From JAMXLL01 sp035279875 (GTDB lineage: Bacteria > Desulfobacterota > Binatia > Binatales > Binataceae), in the NCBI GenBank assembly GCA_035279875.1, contig DATEGX010000037.1:1-22918 (forward strand): a stretch of 22,918 bases of DNA, written 5' to 3'. Positions 15,912 through 22,918 of the stretch are shown here, one piece after another (the stretch's first letter is position 1; every line of letters starts with the position of its first letter). The position numbers were made by a program, and so were the translations under genes. The notes below the pieces were generated by a model. It was not told where the DNA came from, ran no database searches, and saw only the letters and a program-made list of their open reading frames with translations.

Positions 15912-16742
15912 ATGCGGTATGACAAGTTGCGCCAAGGCGCGGCGCAGATTGCAGGTGTCGCGCTAATTGGCCTTTTGGTGGCGTCGGGCACACCTGTCGT
16001 GGCGAACGCGGTGGTCGCCTGGAACGCCAACCTGCAGCTATTCGGCACCAGCCTGGCGATCAAGACTCAATCCGGCGACGGGTCCCTGAATATCAACGCA
16101 ACCTTCAATAGCAGCGATTTCATCCCGGATCTGATTGCCAACAACGTCGGGTCGGGCGGAACTCTCTACGTCGGAGTCGAACCCGCCGGATCCTGCAAGA
16201 GCGGGAAACAACCAGTAGCGCCGATCGGAATTTCCCTGGCGACCCCCGGAACCACGGAGTCTTTCGATTCGGGTACCGATACGTACAGTTTCAGTTTCAC
16301 CGGCAACGACACCGCGGGCAACGCGATCAAAGCGGTCTGGAGCGCGTCGCCACCATCTTCAAACGGGGGCAACACCAACCAGACGACCACCGTCACATGC
16401 CCCGGCGGCAGCAGCGTCACCAGCACCAATATCGTGATCAGCGGCAGCGGCAATCAACAGACCAGCACCTCCTGCAATGCAACTGGTGGCGGCGTGATTG
16501 TGAGCAATTCGCAGAGCAACAGCGGCGGCAAGAATTCCGGCGCTCAGGGCAGCGAGCAACTCGCTTTAACCATAAGCACCTCGGTTGCCAACACCCTGCC
16601 CAGTCCGAATCGAGCGGTCGACCTGTTCATCGAGTATCCGGGCACCAGCGGGGACGAAGGCGCCTGTGTCACGCTCTCCTCGACGAGCGTGTCGAAAATC
16701 ATCCAGAACGGCAGCACGGTTTATTCGTTCTCGGCCCATTAA
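15912..16742 (+). CDS. Exported protein of unknown function, Ser/Asn/Gly-rich
   Basis: Not recognised. The ATG at 15912 follows a good AAGGAG site (15899-15904) and gives a 276-residue protein with a signal peptide (VALIGLLVASGT core, cleavage near ANA, about residue 33). An earlier start (15777) would add a basic segment without support. The mature part is beta-rich and repeats Ser/Asn/Gly/Thr stretches (SSNGGNTNQTTTV, SGSGNQQTS). Several cysteines (SCKSGK, VTCPGG, TSCNATGG, ACVTL) could form disulfides. It resembles a surface or secreted structural protein. It is isolated between the amidohydrolase terminator and a convergent lipoprotein gene. No domain could be named. Confidence 0.65.
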   Translation: MRYDKLRQGAAQIAGVALIGLLVASGTPVVANAVVAWNANLQLFGTSLAIKTQSGDGSLNINATFNSSDFIPDLIANNVGSGGTLYVGVEPAGSCKSGKQPVAPIGISLATPGTTESFDSGTDTYSFSFTGNDTAGNAIKAVWSASPPSSNGGNTNQTTTVTCPGGSSVTSTNIVISGSGNQQTSTSCNATGGGVIVSNSQSNSGGKNSGAQGSEQLALTISTSVANTLPSPNRAVDLFIEYPGTSGDEGACVTLSSTSVSKIIQNGSTVYSFSAH

Positions 16743-16751
16743 CGGACGAGA

Positions 16752-16813
16752 GCCAGAGTCCGGACCGCAACTTCATGAGGGTTGGGGTCCGGCCCGACTG
16801 TCGCGGCTCTGGC
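16752..16813. terminator. Nested stem-loops between convergent genes
   Basis: An outer stem (GCCAGAG 16752-16758 with CTCTGGC 16807-16813) encloses an inner stem (CCGGACC 16760-16766 with GGTCCGG 16786-16792). It lies between the ends of two converging genes, where a bidirectional terminator is expected. No T tract is seen. Confidence 0.4.
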
Positions 16814-16851
16814 CACTCGTTCCGCGGCGCGAACAGCGTCGCCGTTAACCG

Positions 16852-17211
16852 CTACTCGACTTCCTGTTGCTGCTTCAGATTCTCGATCTCGCGCCGCTGT
16901 TGCTCGATCTCGCGCTGCTGGGAATTCATCTGCGATTGGGTCTGTTGCTGCCGCGTCTCCTGGTTCTGCATCTCGTTGCCGACCAGGAAACCGCCGCCCG
17001 CACCCAACGCGCCGCCAATTGCCGCGCCCGCGCCGGGTGCACCTACCGCGGCGCCAATTATCGCGCCGGTGCCGGCACCAACCAGCGCACCGATTCCGGT
17101 GCCCTTCTCACGCGTTGACAGCGGCTGTCCGGAGCATCCCGCGAGTACCGTCAGCATCATCAATGCCACCACCACCGTGATTGCTTTGCCGATGAAAGAT
17201 TTCTTAGCCAA
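16852..17211 (-). CDS. Glycine-zipper lipoprotein with coiled-coil tail
   Basis: A 119-residue lipoprotein. The start is TTG (17211), preceded by a GGAGAGGG site; the next Met is inside the signal peptide. The lipobox is LAGC (Cys26). Residues 39-78 are Gly/Ala repeats (GIGALVGAGTGAIIGAAVG and on) typical of glycine-zipper domains that insert in or associate with the outer membrane, as in Rcs-type or SlyB-like lipoproteins. From about 80 to the end a Gln/Glu-rich coiled coil is predicted (QQREIEQQRREIENLKQQQ). It probably sits in the envelope and may oligomerise. It is separated by a GC-rich hairpin from the repeat-protein gene upstream. Confidence 0.85.
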   Translation of the reverse strand: MAKKSFIGKAITVVVALMMLTVLAGCSGQPLSTREKGTGIGALVGAGTGAIIGAAVGAPGAGAAIGGALGAGGGFLVGNEMQNQETRQQQTQSQMNSQQREIEQQRREIENLKQQQEVE

Positions 17212-17255
17212 TTTCCCTCTCCCCGCTGTTTAGGGCGTCCTGCCCACAGGCAGAC

Positions 17256-17278
17256 CCCGCCGGAGATCCGCCGGCGGG
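17256..17278 (-). terminator. GC-rich hairpin between minus-strand genes
   Basis: A perfect 8-base inverted repeat (CCCGCCGG with CCGGCGGG) and 7-base loop, 16 bases past the stop of the repeat-protein gene. On the minus strand it lacks a T tract; on the plus strand it is followed by TTT. It may separate the two minus-strand genes. Confidence 0.4.
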
Positions 17279-17293
17279 TTTGATCAGTTGCGA

Positions 17294-17932
17294 CTATGGT
17301 TGATTGGGCTGTTCGGGCGCTTCGCGCATCGGCATGCCGGCTATGGATTTGCCGCTCTCGTCCGCCAGCGCGATACCCGGTTTGCCTTCCCGATTGATAT
17401 GCACCTCGGCGCGGTCGCGTCCCTGTTGGTCGAACAGCACCAAGGCCGGTTCGCCATTCGATGCAACCCCAAGACCGGCGCGCGCGCGGCCACTATTGGA
17501 ATCGTAGAGCGTAAGACTGGCCTGATTGTCAGGCGCAACCGACAGACTGGCTAGCTGGCGGCCACCGTTGTCATAGACCGCGATCCCGTTTCTTCCCGAA
17601 GACGCTTCGCCGACCAGCACCCGGCGGGTACCCTTTTCGTCGTAGAAGCCGATTGAGGCGCCGCCGTCGCGGGCCACGCGAAATTCGGCCCGGTCGTTGC
17701 CCATGCCGTCGAACATGGCGAAGTCGGCCATGCCGAGCGGCGTTATGTCGAGCAGGGCACGCCGTTCGCCGTCCTTGTCGACCAATTCGAACTGTTCGGC
17801 GCTAATTGTGCGCATCGCATGATGCTTGGCGGCGATCGCCTCGCCGGGCGCGAATTGCATCGCGGTCAAGCCGCCGATAAAGCCGCCCACCAGCACCAGT
17901 ACCCCGTAGAGCCAGTTTCTGCTGTTCACCAT
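17294..17932 (-). CDS. Membrane-anchored protein of seven 23-residue repeats
   Basis: Not recognised by name. ATG 17932 follows AGGAGGAGG and gives 212 residues: an N-terminal uncleaved or weakly cleaved hydrophobic helix (about 8-28, LYGVLVLVGGFIGGLTA), then repeats of about 23 residues starting near 44, 67, 90, 113, 136, 160 and 183. Each has the form GxxxLxLYDxxGRxRAxLxV followed by a short turn, e.g. GIAVYDNGGRQLASLSV and ALVLFDQQGRDRAEVHI. Conserved Asp-x-x-Gly turns suggest paired beta strands stacked in a solenoid or propeller. The last part is Pro/Gln-rich. A longer reading upstream to 18022 lacks a signal-like start. It is likely a periplasmic, membrane-tethered scaffold; its partner is unknown. 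Confidence 0.75.
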   Translation of the reverse strand: MVNSRNWLYGVLVLVGGFIGGLTAMQFAPGEAIAAKHHAMRTISAEQFELVDKDGERRALLDITPLGMADFAMFDGMGNDRAEFRVARDGGASIGFYDEKGTRRVLVGEASSGRNGIAVYDNGGRQLASLSVAPDNQASLTLYDSNSGRARAGLGVASNGEPALVLFDQQGRDRAEVHINREGKPGIALADESGKSIAGMPMREAPEQPNQP

Positions 17933-18037
17933 GAGTAGGGCCTCCTCCTGTTTCCGCACGTTCCCTAACTTTTCAAGTAAACCATAGCGCCGGTCAACCG
18001 TGGAAATGTTCCTCCCGCCCACTTCGCAGCATCTCGT

Positions 18038-19063
18038 TCAGGCCGGCGCCAATTCTGAATCGAGCGCTGCCAACCGTCGCGCGTCAGCGGCGTTGAGCGC
18101 CACAATGAAGCGGCCTTCGCATCGATGTTCGCATACCAGCGTCGCGCCGCCGCGCCGCGCGGCCACCACGCTCAACGCCAGAATCGCCGCGTCCGCCTCG
18201 TCCATCCGCCGGATAGCCTCGCATCCGTAGGCGCCGCCTCTGAGTTGGCCGAGAATACGCACGCGCGCCGACAGGGCGGCGGCTTTGCCGCCCTTGCCTG
18301 CCGAATTTTTCGAAGGCAGCGCCAGCCGTCCGCGCCAGAGCCTGAATTGAAGATCGGGATATGCCTCGTAGGCCTCAGCTCCGATCGACTCGAGCACGCG
18401 ATAGACGGCGAACCCGGCGATCATGAACCGGGTAAAAATGCCCCCCGCGGGCTGGCCGAATTCGCCATTGACAGCCTCGCCAAACAGCGCGCGGCCGAGC
18501 ATCTGCAGATGGGCTTTGCAGGCCGGTGCGTTCAGATGAGCGCCGAAGTAACGCAGGGCGGGGGTCGGGAACATCGCCAACTGCCGGAGCCCGCTCGCCG
18601 CTCCCGCATCGCGGAGATTTGCCGTCAGCGCCCGAAGTGCGACGTCGATTGAACGACCACGGCTGCCGTCGATTCGCGGCACGACGCCTGGGCGAGACCA
18701 GTCCAGGTCGCACGGCCAGCGCGGCGAATCGACCAGGGCAATGGCGCCGCGCAGCTCCGGCGCCGCCTGGCTCAGCCGCTCCGCCAGCAGGGTGATCGCG
18801 TCGGCCGCGCGCGAAGTTCCGCTGTCGTTTGCGGCCAGCGCGCGAAGGTCAATCCGCATGAGGCTCATCCGCTTTATCGGCAGCGGCGGAACTATTGCGA
18901 TATCGAGGAAATTCTCGCCGATGTCTATCCCGGCGATCGGGCGGCGGCGGTCGAGGCTGACGCGGCGGACGGAGACCGGTAGAGCAGGCGATACTCGCGC
19001 ATCCCGCCGATCACATGCTTGACGTAATCGCGGGTCTCGCGATAGCCGATGTTCTCGACCCAT
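18038..19063 (-). CDS. DUF429-like RNase H-fold protein (start uncertain)
   Basis: The domain begins at PIAGIDIGENFLDIAIV, the first strand of an RNase H-like fold with its acidic residue; LVDSPRWPCDLD, EAYPDLQFRLW and RRMDEADAAILALS follow, a pattern seen in DUF429 proteins (predicted nuclease-like, role unknown). The Asp of GIDIG is encoded by the very bases of the transglycosylase stop codon, and there is no ATG, GTG or TTG between that point and 19063, so a canonical start forces a 139-base overlap with the upstream gene on the same strand. The only alternative canonical start near by, ATG 18868, would lose the first strand. An unusual start codon is also possible. The Arg-rich N-terminal 40 residues look like overlap-encoded sequence. 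Same strand as slt and probably co-transcribed. Confidence 0.65.
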   Translation of the reverse strand: MGREHRLSRDPRLRQACDRRDARVSPALPVSVRRVSLDRRRPIAGIDIGENFLDIAIVPPLPIKRMSLMRIDLRALAANDSGTSRAADAITLLAERLSQAAPELRGAIALVDSPRWPCDLDWSRPGVVPRIDGSRGRSIDVALRALTANLRDAGAASGLRQLAMFPTPALRYFGAHLNAPACKAHLQMLGRALFGEAVNGEFGQPAGGIFTRFMIAGFAVYRVLESIGAEAYEAYPDLQFRLWRGRLALPSKNSAGKGGKAAALSARVRILGQLRGGAYGCEAIRRMDEADAAILALSVVAARRGGATLVCEHRCEGRFIVALNAADARRLAALDSELAPA

Positions 19064-21105
19064 TGATCGTCGTCTCCGGGATGACTGGCGTTCCATCGTT
19101 CGACTGCCTGCTCGCCGGCATTGTAGGCCGCGACCGCCTTGAACTTGTCATCGCCGAACATTCCCATCAATCCGCGCAGATAGACCGCGCCGATCTGGAC
19201 GCTGACGTTGGGATCGTAGAGATCGAGCGAGGCCCCGCCCAGTCCGGCCGAGACCGCGTAACGGTCAGCGGTGCGCGGCATCAGTTGCATCAGCCCGCGC
19301 GCGTCGGCAGGCGATCGGGCGGCGGGGTTGAACCAGCTTTCCTGCCGAATCAGGGCTGTCATCAGGTAGGGATCGAGCTGGTTTCGAGCGGCCGCGCTGT
19401 TGACCAGGTCCCAGAACGCGCGCGGATAACGAATCCGCTCGGCCGTGGCCGCACTGACCTCGCCAGCCGCAGCCATCCCGGTCGCCATCTCGATTGCGTC
19501 GTACCAGGCGCCGCAGTTTTGCAGTTCCGCAAGAACGAAGGTGCGCAACTCAGCGTTGCCGTCGATATGAGGCTCGATCGCGCGCAATTCGGGCGCTTCG
19601 AGTTCGCGCAAGCCCAGGTCACGCAATGCGGCAACGCGCGTCAGATGGAATTCGACCAGGCCCGCCACTACCGGCGTCGGTCCCGCCACCAAATCGGGCG
19701 CCGTAGCCGCCGCCAGTACCGCGGGCGCGGCGCTGAGCCGCATTTCGGCCAGCGCGGGGTAATAGTTGCTGTCGGTGCTGAGCGCCAGCGTGTGCAAGAC
19801 CTGCTGGGCCTCGGCGTTCTGTCCGCTGTGTTCGAGCGCACGCGCCTCCCAGTAGGCGAACATGTCGCGTTGCGAGGCCGCGCGTGAACGCACTCGCGCG
19901 TCGCCCATCTCAGCCGCGGCAGCCTGGTAGCGCTTCAGCATGTAGAGCATGAAGGGTGCGCGAAAACCCGCGTCCTGGGCAGATTCGGATCCCGGGTAGC
20001 GTGCGATCAGCTTGAGAAACTCGGTGCGCGCAGCTTCGAGGTCACCGTCGTCCTCATAGGTGCGCCCGCTTTCAAATATCGCAGCTGGCGCCAGTTCGTC
20101 GTGCGGAAACTGCTGTACCAGGCGGGCAAAGTAGAGCCGCGCCTGCGCGGTGTCGTCCTCATGCCAGCAAACATGGGCGAGCCGGTTGAGCGCGCGCCCT
20201 GCCTGTGGTCCGCGCGGCGCCAATTCAAGATAGCGCCGCAACTCGGCTTTCTCGACGTCGGGATTGGCGCGCTGGGCCTCAGCCGAGAGCCATGCCAGCT
20301 CGGCGCGAATCGGCAGCGAAGGCTCGAGCGCCAACGCGTTGCGGATCTGCGTGAGCGCAGCGGCGCTTTGCCCTTCGCGCAAAAGCAGCGCCGCCTCGGT
20401 ACGGTGATATTCCAAAGGTGGGGCGTCGCTCGCACTCGGATGGGTCCGCAGGATGGCGTAGGCCAGCTGACGCGCCTGCGCGTCCGCGGCGCCGTTGGGG
20501 AACTTCTGCCGGACTATCTGCGCCTGGTTGTAGGCCGCACGCCATGACCCCATCGAGTTCAATGCCTGCGCCATCAGCAGCCGCGCGCTTTGTTCGAGCG
20601 CCGTATCGCCGGTGTCGTCAGCCACCGTGGTAGCAGCCGCCAGGGCATAGTCCGGATGGCCGAGCGTGAGTTCCAGCCGCGCGTATTCGACGCCCGCCGG
20701 GTCGGCATAGACGCTCTGCGGATAAGACACGGTGAGACGGCGGAAATCGTCCGCCGCACCCTGGAGGTTGCCGTTGGCATGCTCGGCCGAGGCCAGGTAG
20801 AAGAGCGCGTAGTCAGCCAGCGCCGGCATCGCCGACGATACGAATTGCATCCGCCCGATAGTCTCCAGGAAATCTCGCCGCTTGAAGGCCTGATAACCCT
20901 CGACGAAGGACTGCCGAGGATCGATCGGCACAATCTTGTTGCGCTCGAAAGGCAGCCGCTGCGCCAGCTCGAGGCCCGCTGTCGCAGTCGCCGCAACTTG
21001 CGGGTGACCGGCGATATTCTCGATTGGTGGCCGTCCGGCGGCGATCAAGAATCCGCCGGCTAGTGCAAGAGCTAAGGTTGCGAGAGCACGTCGAACAGGA
21101 TGCAT
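18925..21105 (-). CDS. slt: Soluble lytic transglycosylase (Slt family)
   Basis: Cleaves peptidoglycan glycan strands to 1,6-anhydromuropeptides in the periplasm. ATG 21105 gives a 726-residue protein with a signal peptide (HPVRRALATLALALAGGF); a TTG 36 bases upstream would place extra residues before it. Most of the length is TPR-like helical repeats (e.g. ALADYALFYLASAEHANGN, ARLYFARLVQQFPHDELAP) forming the superhelical ring. The catalytic domain is near the C terminus: ALIRQESWFNPAA (catalytic Glu near residue 589), ARGLMQLMPRTA, and KAVAAYNAGEQAVERW. The end carries a short low-complexity tail that overlaps the DUF429-like gene. Divergent from maf across a 200-base gap. Confidence 0.93.
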   Translation of the reverse strand: MHPVRRALATLALALAGGFLIAAGRPPIENIAGHPQVAATATAGLELAQRLPFERNKIVPIDPRQSFVEGYQAFKRRDFLETIGRMQFVSSAMPALADYALFYLASAEHANGNLQGAADDFRRLTVSYPQSVYADPAGVEYARLELTLGHPDYALAAATTVADDTGDTALEQSARLLMAQALNSMGSWRAAYNQAQIVRQKFPNGAADAQARQLAYAILRTHPSASDAPPLEYHRTEAALLLREGQSAAALTQIRNALALEPSLPIRAELAWLSAEAQRANPDVEKAELRRYLELAPRGPQAGRALNRLAHVCWHEDDTAQARLYFARLVQQFPHDELAPAAIFESGRTYEDDGDLEAARTEFLKLIARYPGSESAQDAGFRAPFMLYMLKRYQAAAAEMGDARVRSRAASQRDMFAYWEARALEHSGQNAEAQQVLHTLALSTDSNYYPALAEMRLSAAPAVLAAATAPDLVAGPTPVVAGLVEFHLTRVAALRDLGLRELEAPELRAIEPHIDGNAELRTFVLAELQNCGAWYDAIEMATGMAAAGEVSAATAERIRYPRAFWDLVNSAAARNQLDPYLMTALIRQESWFNPAARSPADARGLMQLMPRTADRYAVSAGLGGASLDLYDPNVSVQIGAVYLRGLMGMFGDDKFKAVAAYNAGEQAVERWNASHPGDDDQWVENIGYRETRDYVKHVIGGMREYRLLYRSPSAASASTAAARSPG

Positions 21106-21305
21106 TGAAAATTGGTTAGCTGACTGGCCGCCGCGCTTCAATCAGGATTGCGCGGAACTTGGCTTCTTTCGCTTCGTGCTTTTCATTCCTGCAGTTGTTC
21201 ATCACGTCATGGTGCAGGCTGGATCCCTAACTTCTATCCACTTGGATGGTTGGATTGTTTCGGCGGACAGACGAATTCATGTAATTTGAGCGTTCGGCCT
21301 CGCTC

Positions 21306-21887
21306 ATGCGCCCCCTCAAGTTGATTCTGGCTTCCGGTTCGCCCCGGCGTAAAGCGCTGCTCGCCGCGTCCGGGCTTCTTTTCGAGATCGTTGAGAGTGG
21401 GGTCGACGAGACCCGGCAGCCGGGTGAATCAACCGGCGTGTATGCGCTTCGCGTGGCTCGTGAGAAGGCGCTGGCCGTCTCGGTAAGGATAACTGACGCG
21501 CTGGTGCTCGCGGCCGATACGGTGGTCGAGTGCGATGGTGCTATTCTCGGCAAGCCGGTTAACGCTCGCGACGCTCAGGAGATGCTGGCGATGCTGTCGG
21601 CCAAGACCCACACCGTAGTGACGGCCTACGCGCTGGCGGTCTCTGGCGCTATCGCCGAGAGCGAAGCGGTCGTCAGCCGGGTGACTTTTCGCCCGCTCAG
21701 CGCCGAAGAAATCGCCGCTTACGTCGCCACCGGCGAACCGCTGGATAAAGCTGGCTCCTACGGAATCCAGGGGCAGGGTGCGGACTTTATCGCCAAGGTC
21801 GAAGGCTCGCGCGATAATGTGATGGGTCTGCCGATGAATGAGGTTCTAAGCGCTTTGGCCCGCTTTGGCTTCTCATCAATAGCTTAA
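21306..21887 (+). CDS. maf: Maf family nucleotide pyrophosphatase (dTTP/UTP type)
   Basis: Maf proteins hydrolyse non-canonical or excess nucleoside triphosphates to monophosphates. Visible: LILASGSPRRKALL (7-20), the catalytic ADTVVECDGAILGKP (Asp71, Lys83), and KAGSYGIQGQGADFIAKVEG, whose GSYGIQG pattern fits the YhdE-type dTTP/UTP pyrophosphatases. Length 193 is normal. ATG 21306 lacks a clear Shine-Dalgarno but starts directly before the first strand. It is followed by yggS with a 30-base gap. A dTTP/UTP-cleaving enzyme is a thematic link to thyX, though they are 17 kb apart. Confidence 0.95.
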   Translation: MRPLKLILASGSPRRKALLAASGLLFEIVESGVDETRQPGESTGVYALRVAREKALAVSVRITDALVLAADTVVECDGAILGKPVNARDAQEMLAMLSAKTHTVVTAYALAVSGAIAESEAVVSRVTFRPLSAEEIAAYVATGEPLDKAGSYGIQGQGADFIAKVEGSRDNVMGLPMNEVLSALARFGFSSIA

Positions 21888-21917
21888 CCATAATATTAGA
21901 AGCTAAACGACCCTGAG

Positions 21918-22601
21918 ATGCTGAGTCCGGAAGAGATTGCAGACCGCCTGCACGCCGTGCGCGAGCGTATTTGCTCGGCGGCATCGCGCGCGGGGCGCCC
22001 TGCGGAGGCGGTACGCCTGGTGCTCGCCAGCAAGACCCAACTGCCAGCGACGTTAGCGGCGGCTTTTGCGGTCGGCGCGCGCGATTTCGGCGAAAATTAC
22101 GTTCAGGAAGCGGTGGCCAAACGCGCCGCACTGGCAGGATACGACGTTCGATGGCATCTGATCGGCCATCTGCAGAGCAATAAAGCCCATATTGCCGCCC
22201 AAACTTTCGATTGCATCCAAACGCTGGACAACCAACGGCTCGCATCGGCACTGTCGCGGCATCGCAGCACGAAGATGCCGGTTCTGATCGAGATAAACAT
22301 CGGCGATGAGTCCACAAAGGATGGCATAGCACCTGAAAGCGCCGAATCTCTCATCAATGCTATCCGGCGAGACGTCGAGGTGAGGGGATTGATGACCATA
22401 CCGCCCGCAGTCGCCAACCCCGAAGCCGCGCGCCCTTACTTTTGCCGGCTGCGCGAATTGCGCGACCGGCTTGCATCGACCACTGGGCTGGCGCTAAGCG
22501 AACTTTCGATGGGAATGACAGACGATTTCGAAGCCGCGATCGCCGAAGGAGCCACAATCGTGCGGGTCGGGCGCGCAGTCTTTGGTGAGCGAACAACATG
22601 A
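21918..22601 (+). CDS. yggS: YggS/PLPBP family pyridoxal phosphate homeostasis protein
   Basis: Binds pyridoxal 5'-phosphate and helps balance its cellular level; no enzymatic activity is known for the family. The PLP lysine is Lys39 in VLASKTQLP. Family blocks: FGENYVQEAVAK, WHLIGHLQSNK, VLIEINIGDESTKDG, VRGLMTIPP, LSMGMTDDFEAAIAEGATIVRVG. Length 227 is standard. ATG 21918. Its stop overlaps the proC start as ATGA, so the two are translationally coupled, the usual yggS-proC arrangement. Confidence 0.96.
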   Translation: MLSPEEIADRLHAVRERICSAASRAGRPAEAVRLVLASKTQLPATLAAAFAVGARDFGENYVQEAVAKRAALAGYDVRWHLIGHLQSNKAHIAAQTFDCIQTLDNQRLASALSRHRSTKMPVLIEINIGDESTKDGIAPESAESLINAIRRDVEVRGLMTIPPAVANPEAARPYFCRLRELRDRLASTTGLALSELSMGMTDDFEAAIAEGATIVRVGRAVFGERTT

Positions 22602-22918
22602 AGAAACTTGGCTTCATCGGCGGCGGCAACATGGCCGAGGCGCTGATTCGCGGATTGCTAGAACGGCGAGTTTTCGCTCCGTCGGACCTGATTGCTTCGG
22701 ATATCGACGGCGGGCGTCGAAATCGGCTCAAACGTCTTTTTAAAATCGTCAGTACGGCCAGCAATGCTGACGTTGTACGTGATGCTCGCGCGTTGCTGAT
22801 TGCCGTAAAGCCCCAAAATATCGACGAAATCCTTGGTGAGCTGAAATCCGCAACCACTCCGCCGGATGCGCAGGATCGAGACCGCAAGCCGCCGAGGCGG
22901 ACTTCCAAAGCGGTCGCC
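22598..22918 (+). CDS. proC: Pyrroline-5-carboxylate reductase, N-terminal part (runs off the window)
   Basis: ProC reduces pyrroline-5-carboxylate to proline with NAD(P)H. The ATG at 22598 overlaps the yggS stop by ATGA. The product begins KKLGFIGGGNMAEALIRGLL, the Rossmann GxGxxA-type dinucleotide site, and continues through ASDI and LLIAVKPQNIDEILGELK. From about residue 85 the expected ISIAAG block is not seen: the sequence becomes charged and Arg/Pro-rich (DAQDRDRKPPRRT) in this frame, and neither of the other two forward frames restores it. It could be an unusual insertion, a decayed end or lower-quality sequence near a contig edge. The 3' part is outside the window. Confidence 0.88.
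   Translation, partial: MKKLGFIGGGNMAEALIRGLLERRVFAPSDLIASDIDGGRRNRLKRLFKIVSTASNADVVRDARALLIAVKPQNIDEILGELKSATTPPDAQDRDRKPPRRTSKAVA

Noticed and set aside
19015..19887. 290-residue plus-strand frame opposite the lytic transglycosylase
   Set aside because: Antisense shadow of the transglycosylase, no supporting start or domain.

Overview
The window is a GC-rich (visually about 60-65%), gene-dense bacterial chromosome segment with Gram-negative traits: a periplasmic RND efflux adaptor, a soluble lytic transglycosylase, a lipobox lipoprotein and several Sec signal peptides. Paired flavin-dependent LLM oxidoreductases, an MlrC-like metallopeptidase and an amidohydrolase, together with ThyX, would suit an environmental (soil or subsurface) deltaproteobacterial-like lineage such as Binatota/Desulfobacterota. 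That placement is inference from gene content; there is no rRNA or tRNA gene in the window to anchor it. No CRISPR array, insertion sequence, prophage or integrase was seen.

Layout. Bases 1-1417 hold the 3' part of an RND adaptor and a small secreted protein. A visibly less GC-rich, minus-strand exported histidine-phosphatase-like gene follows (1475-2446), then a 620-base gap rich in stem-loops. Bases 3066-7155 form a tight plus-strand run: thyX, a small Cys-rich protein, a uracil-DNA glycosylase, a MoxR-type AAA+ ATPase and a VWA protein. Bases 7274-10480 hold an exported FecR-domain protein and a CHASE2-adenylate cyclase, a plausible envelope-sensing cAMP module. Bases 10607-15705 look catabolic: two divergent LLM oxidoreductases, an M81/MlrC peptidase and an amidohydrolase. 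Bases 15912-18022 encode envelope proteins of unknown role: an exported protein, a glycine-zipper lipoprotein and a membrane-anchored protein built of 23-residue repeats. Bases 18038-21105 (minus) carry a DUF429-like RNase H-fold gene that overlaps the end of a soluble lytic transglycosylase gene. Bases 21306-22918 (plus) are housekeeping: maf, yggS and the start of proC.

How the genes may work together. ThyX makes dTMP from dUMP and the neighbouring glycosylase removes uracil from DNA, so the start of that run is coherent around keeping uracil out of DNA; the MoxR/VWA pair is a chaperone-like module whose client is not visible. The FecR/CHASE2 pair may couple an envelope signal to cAMP. The oxidoreductase-peptidase-amidohydrolase block suggests breakdown of an organic compound whose identity cannot be read from the sequence. 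No unmistakably new system was found. The best leads are the FecR/CHASE2 cyclase module with its small leader ORF, the 23-residue repeat protein, the thyX-centred cluster with a variant ThyX signature, and the forced DUF429/transglycosylase overlap.
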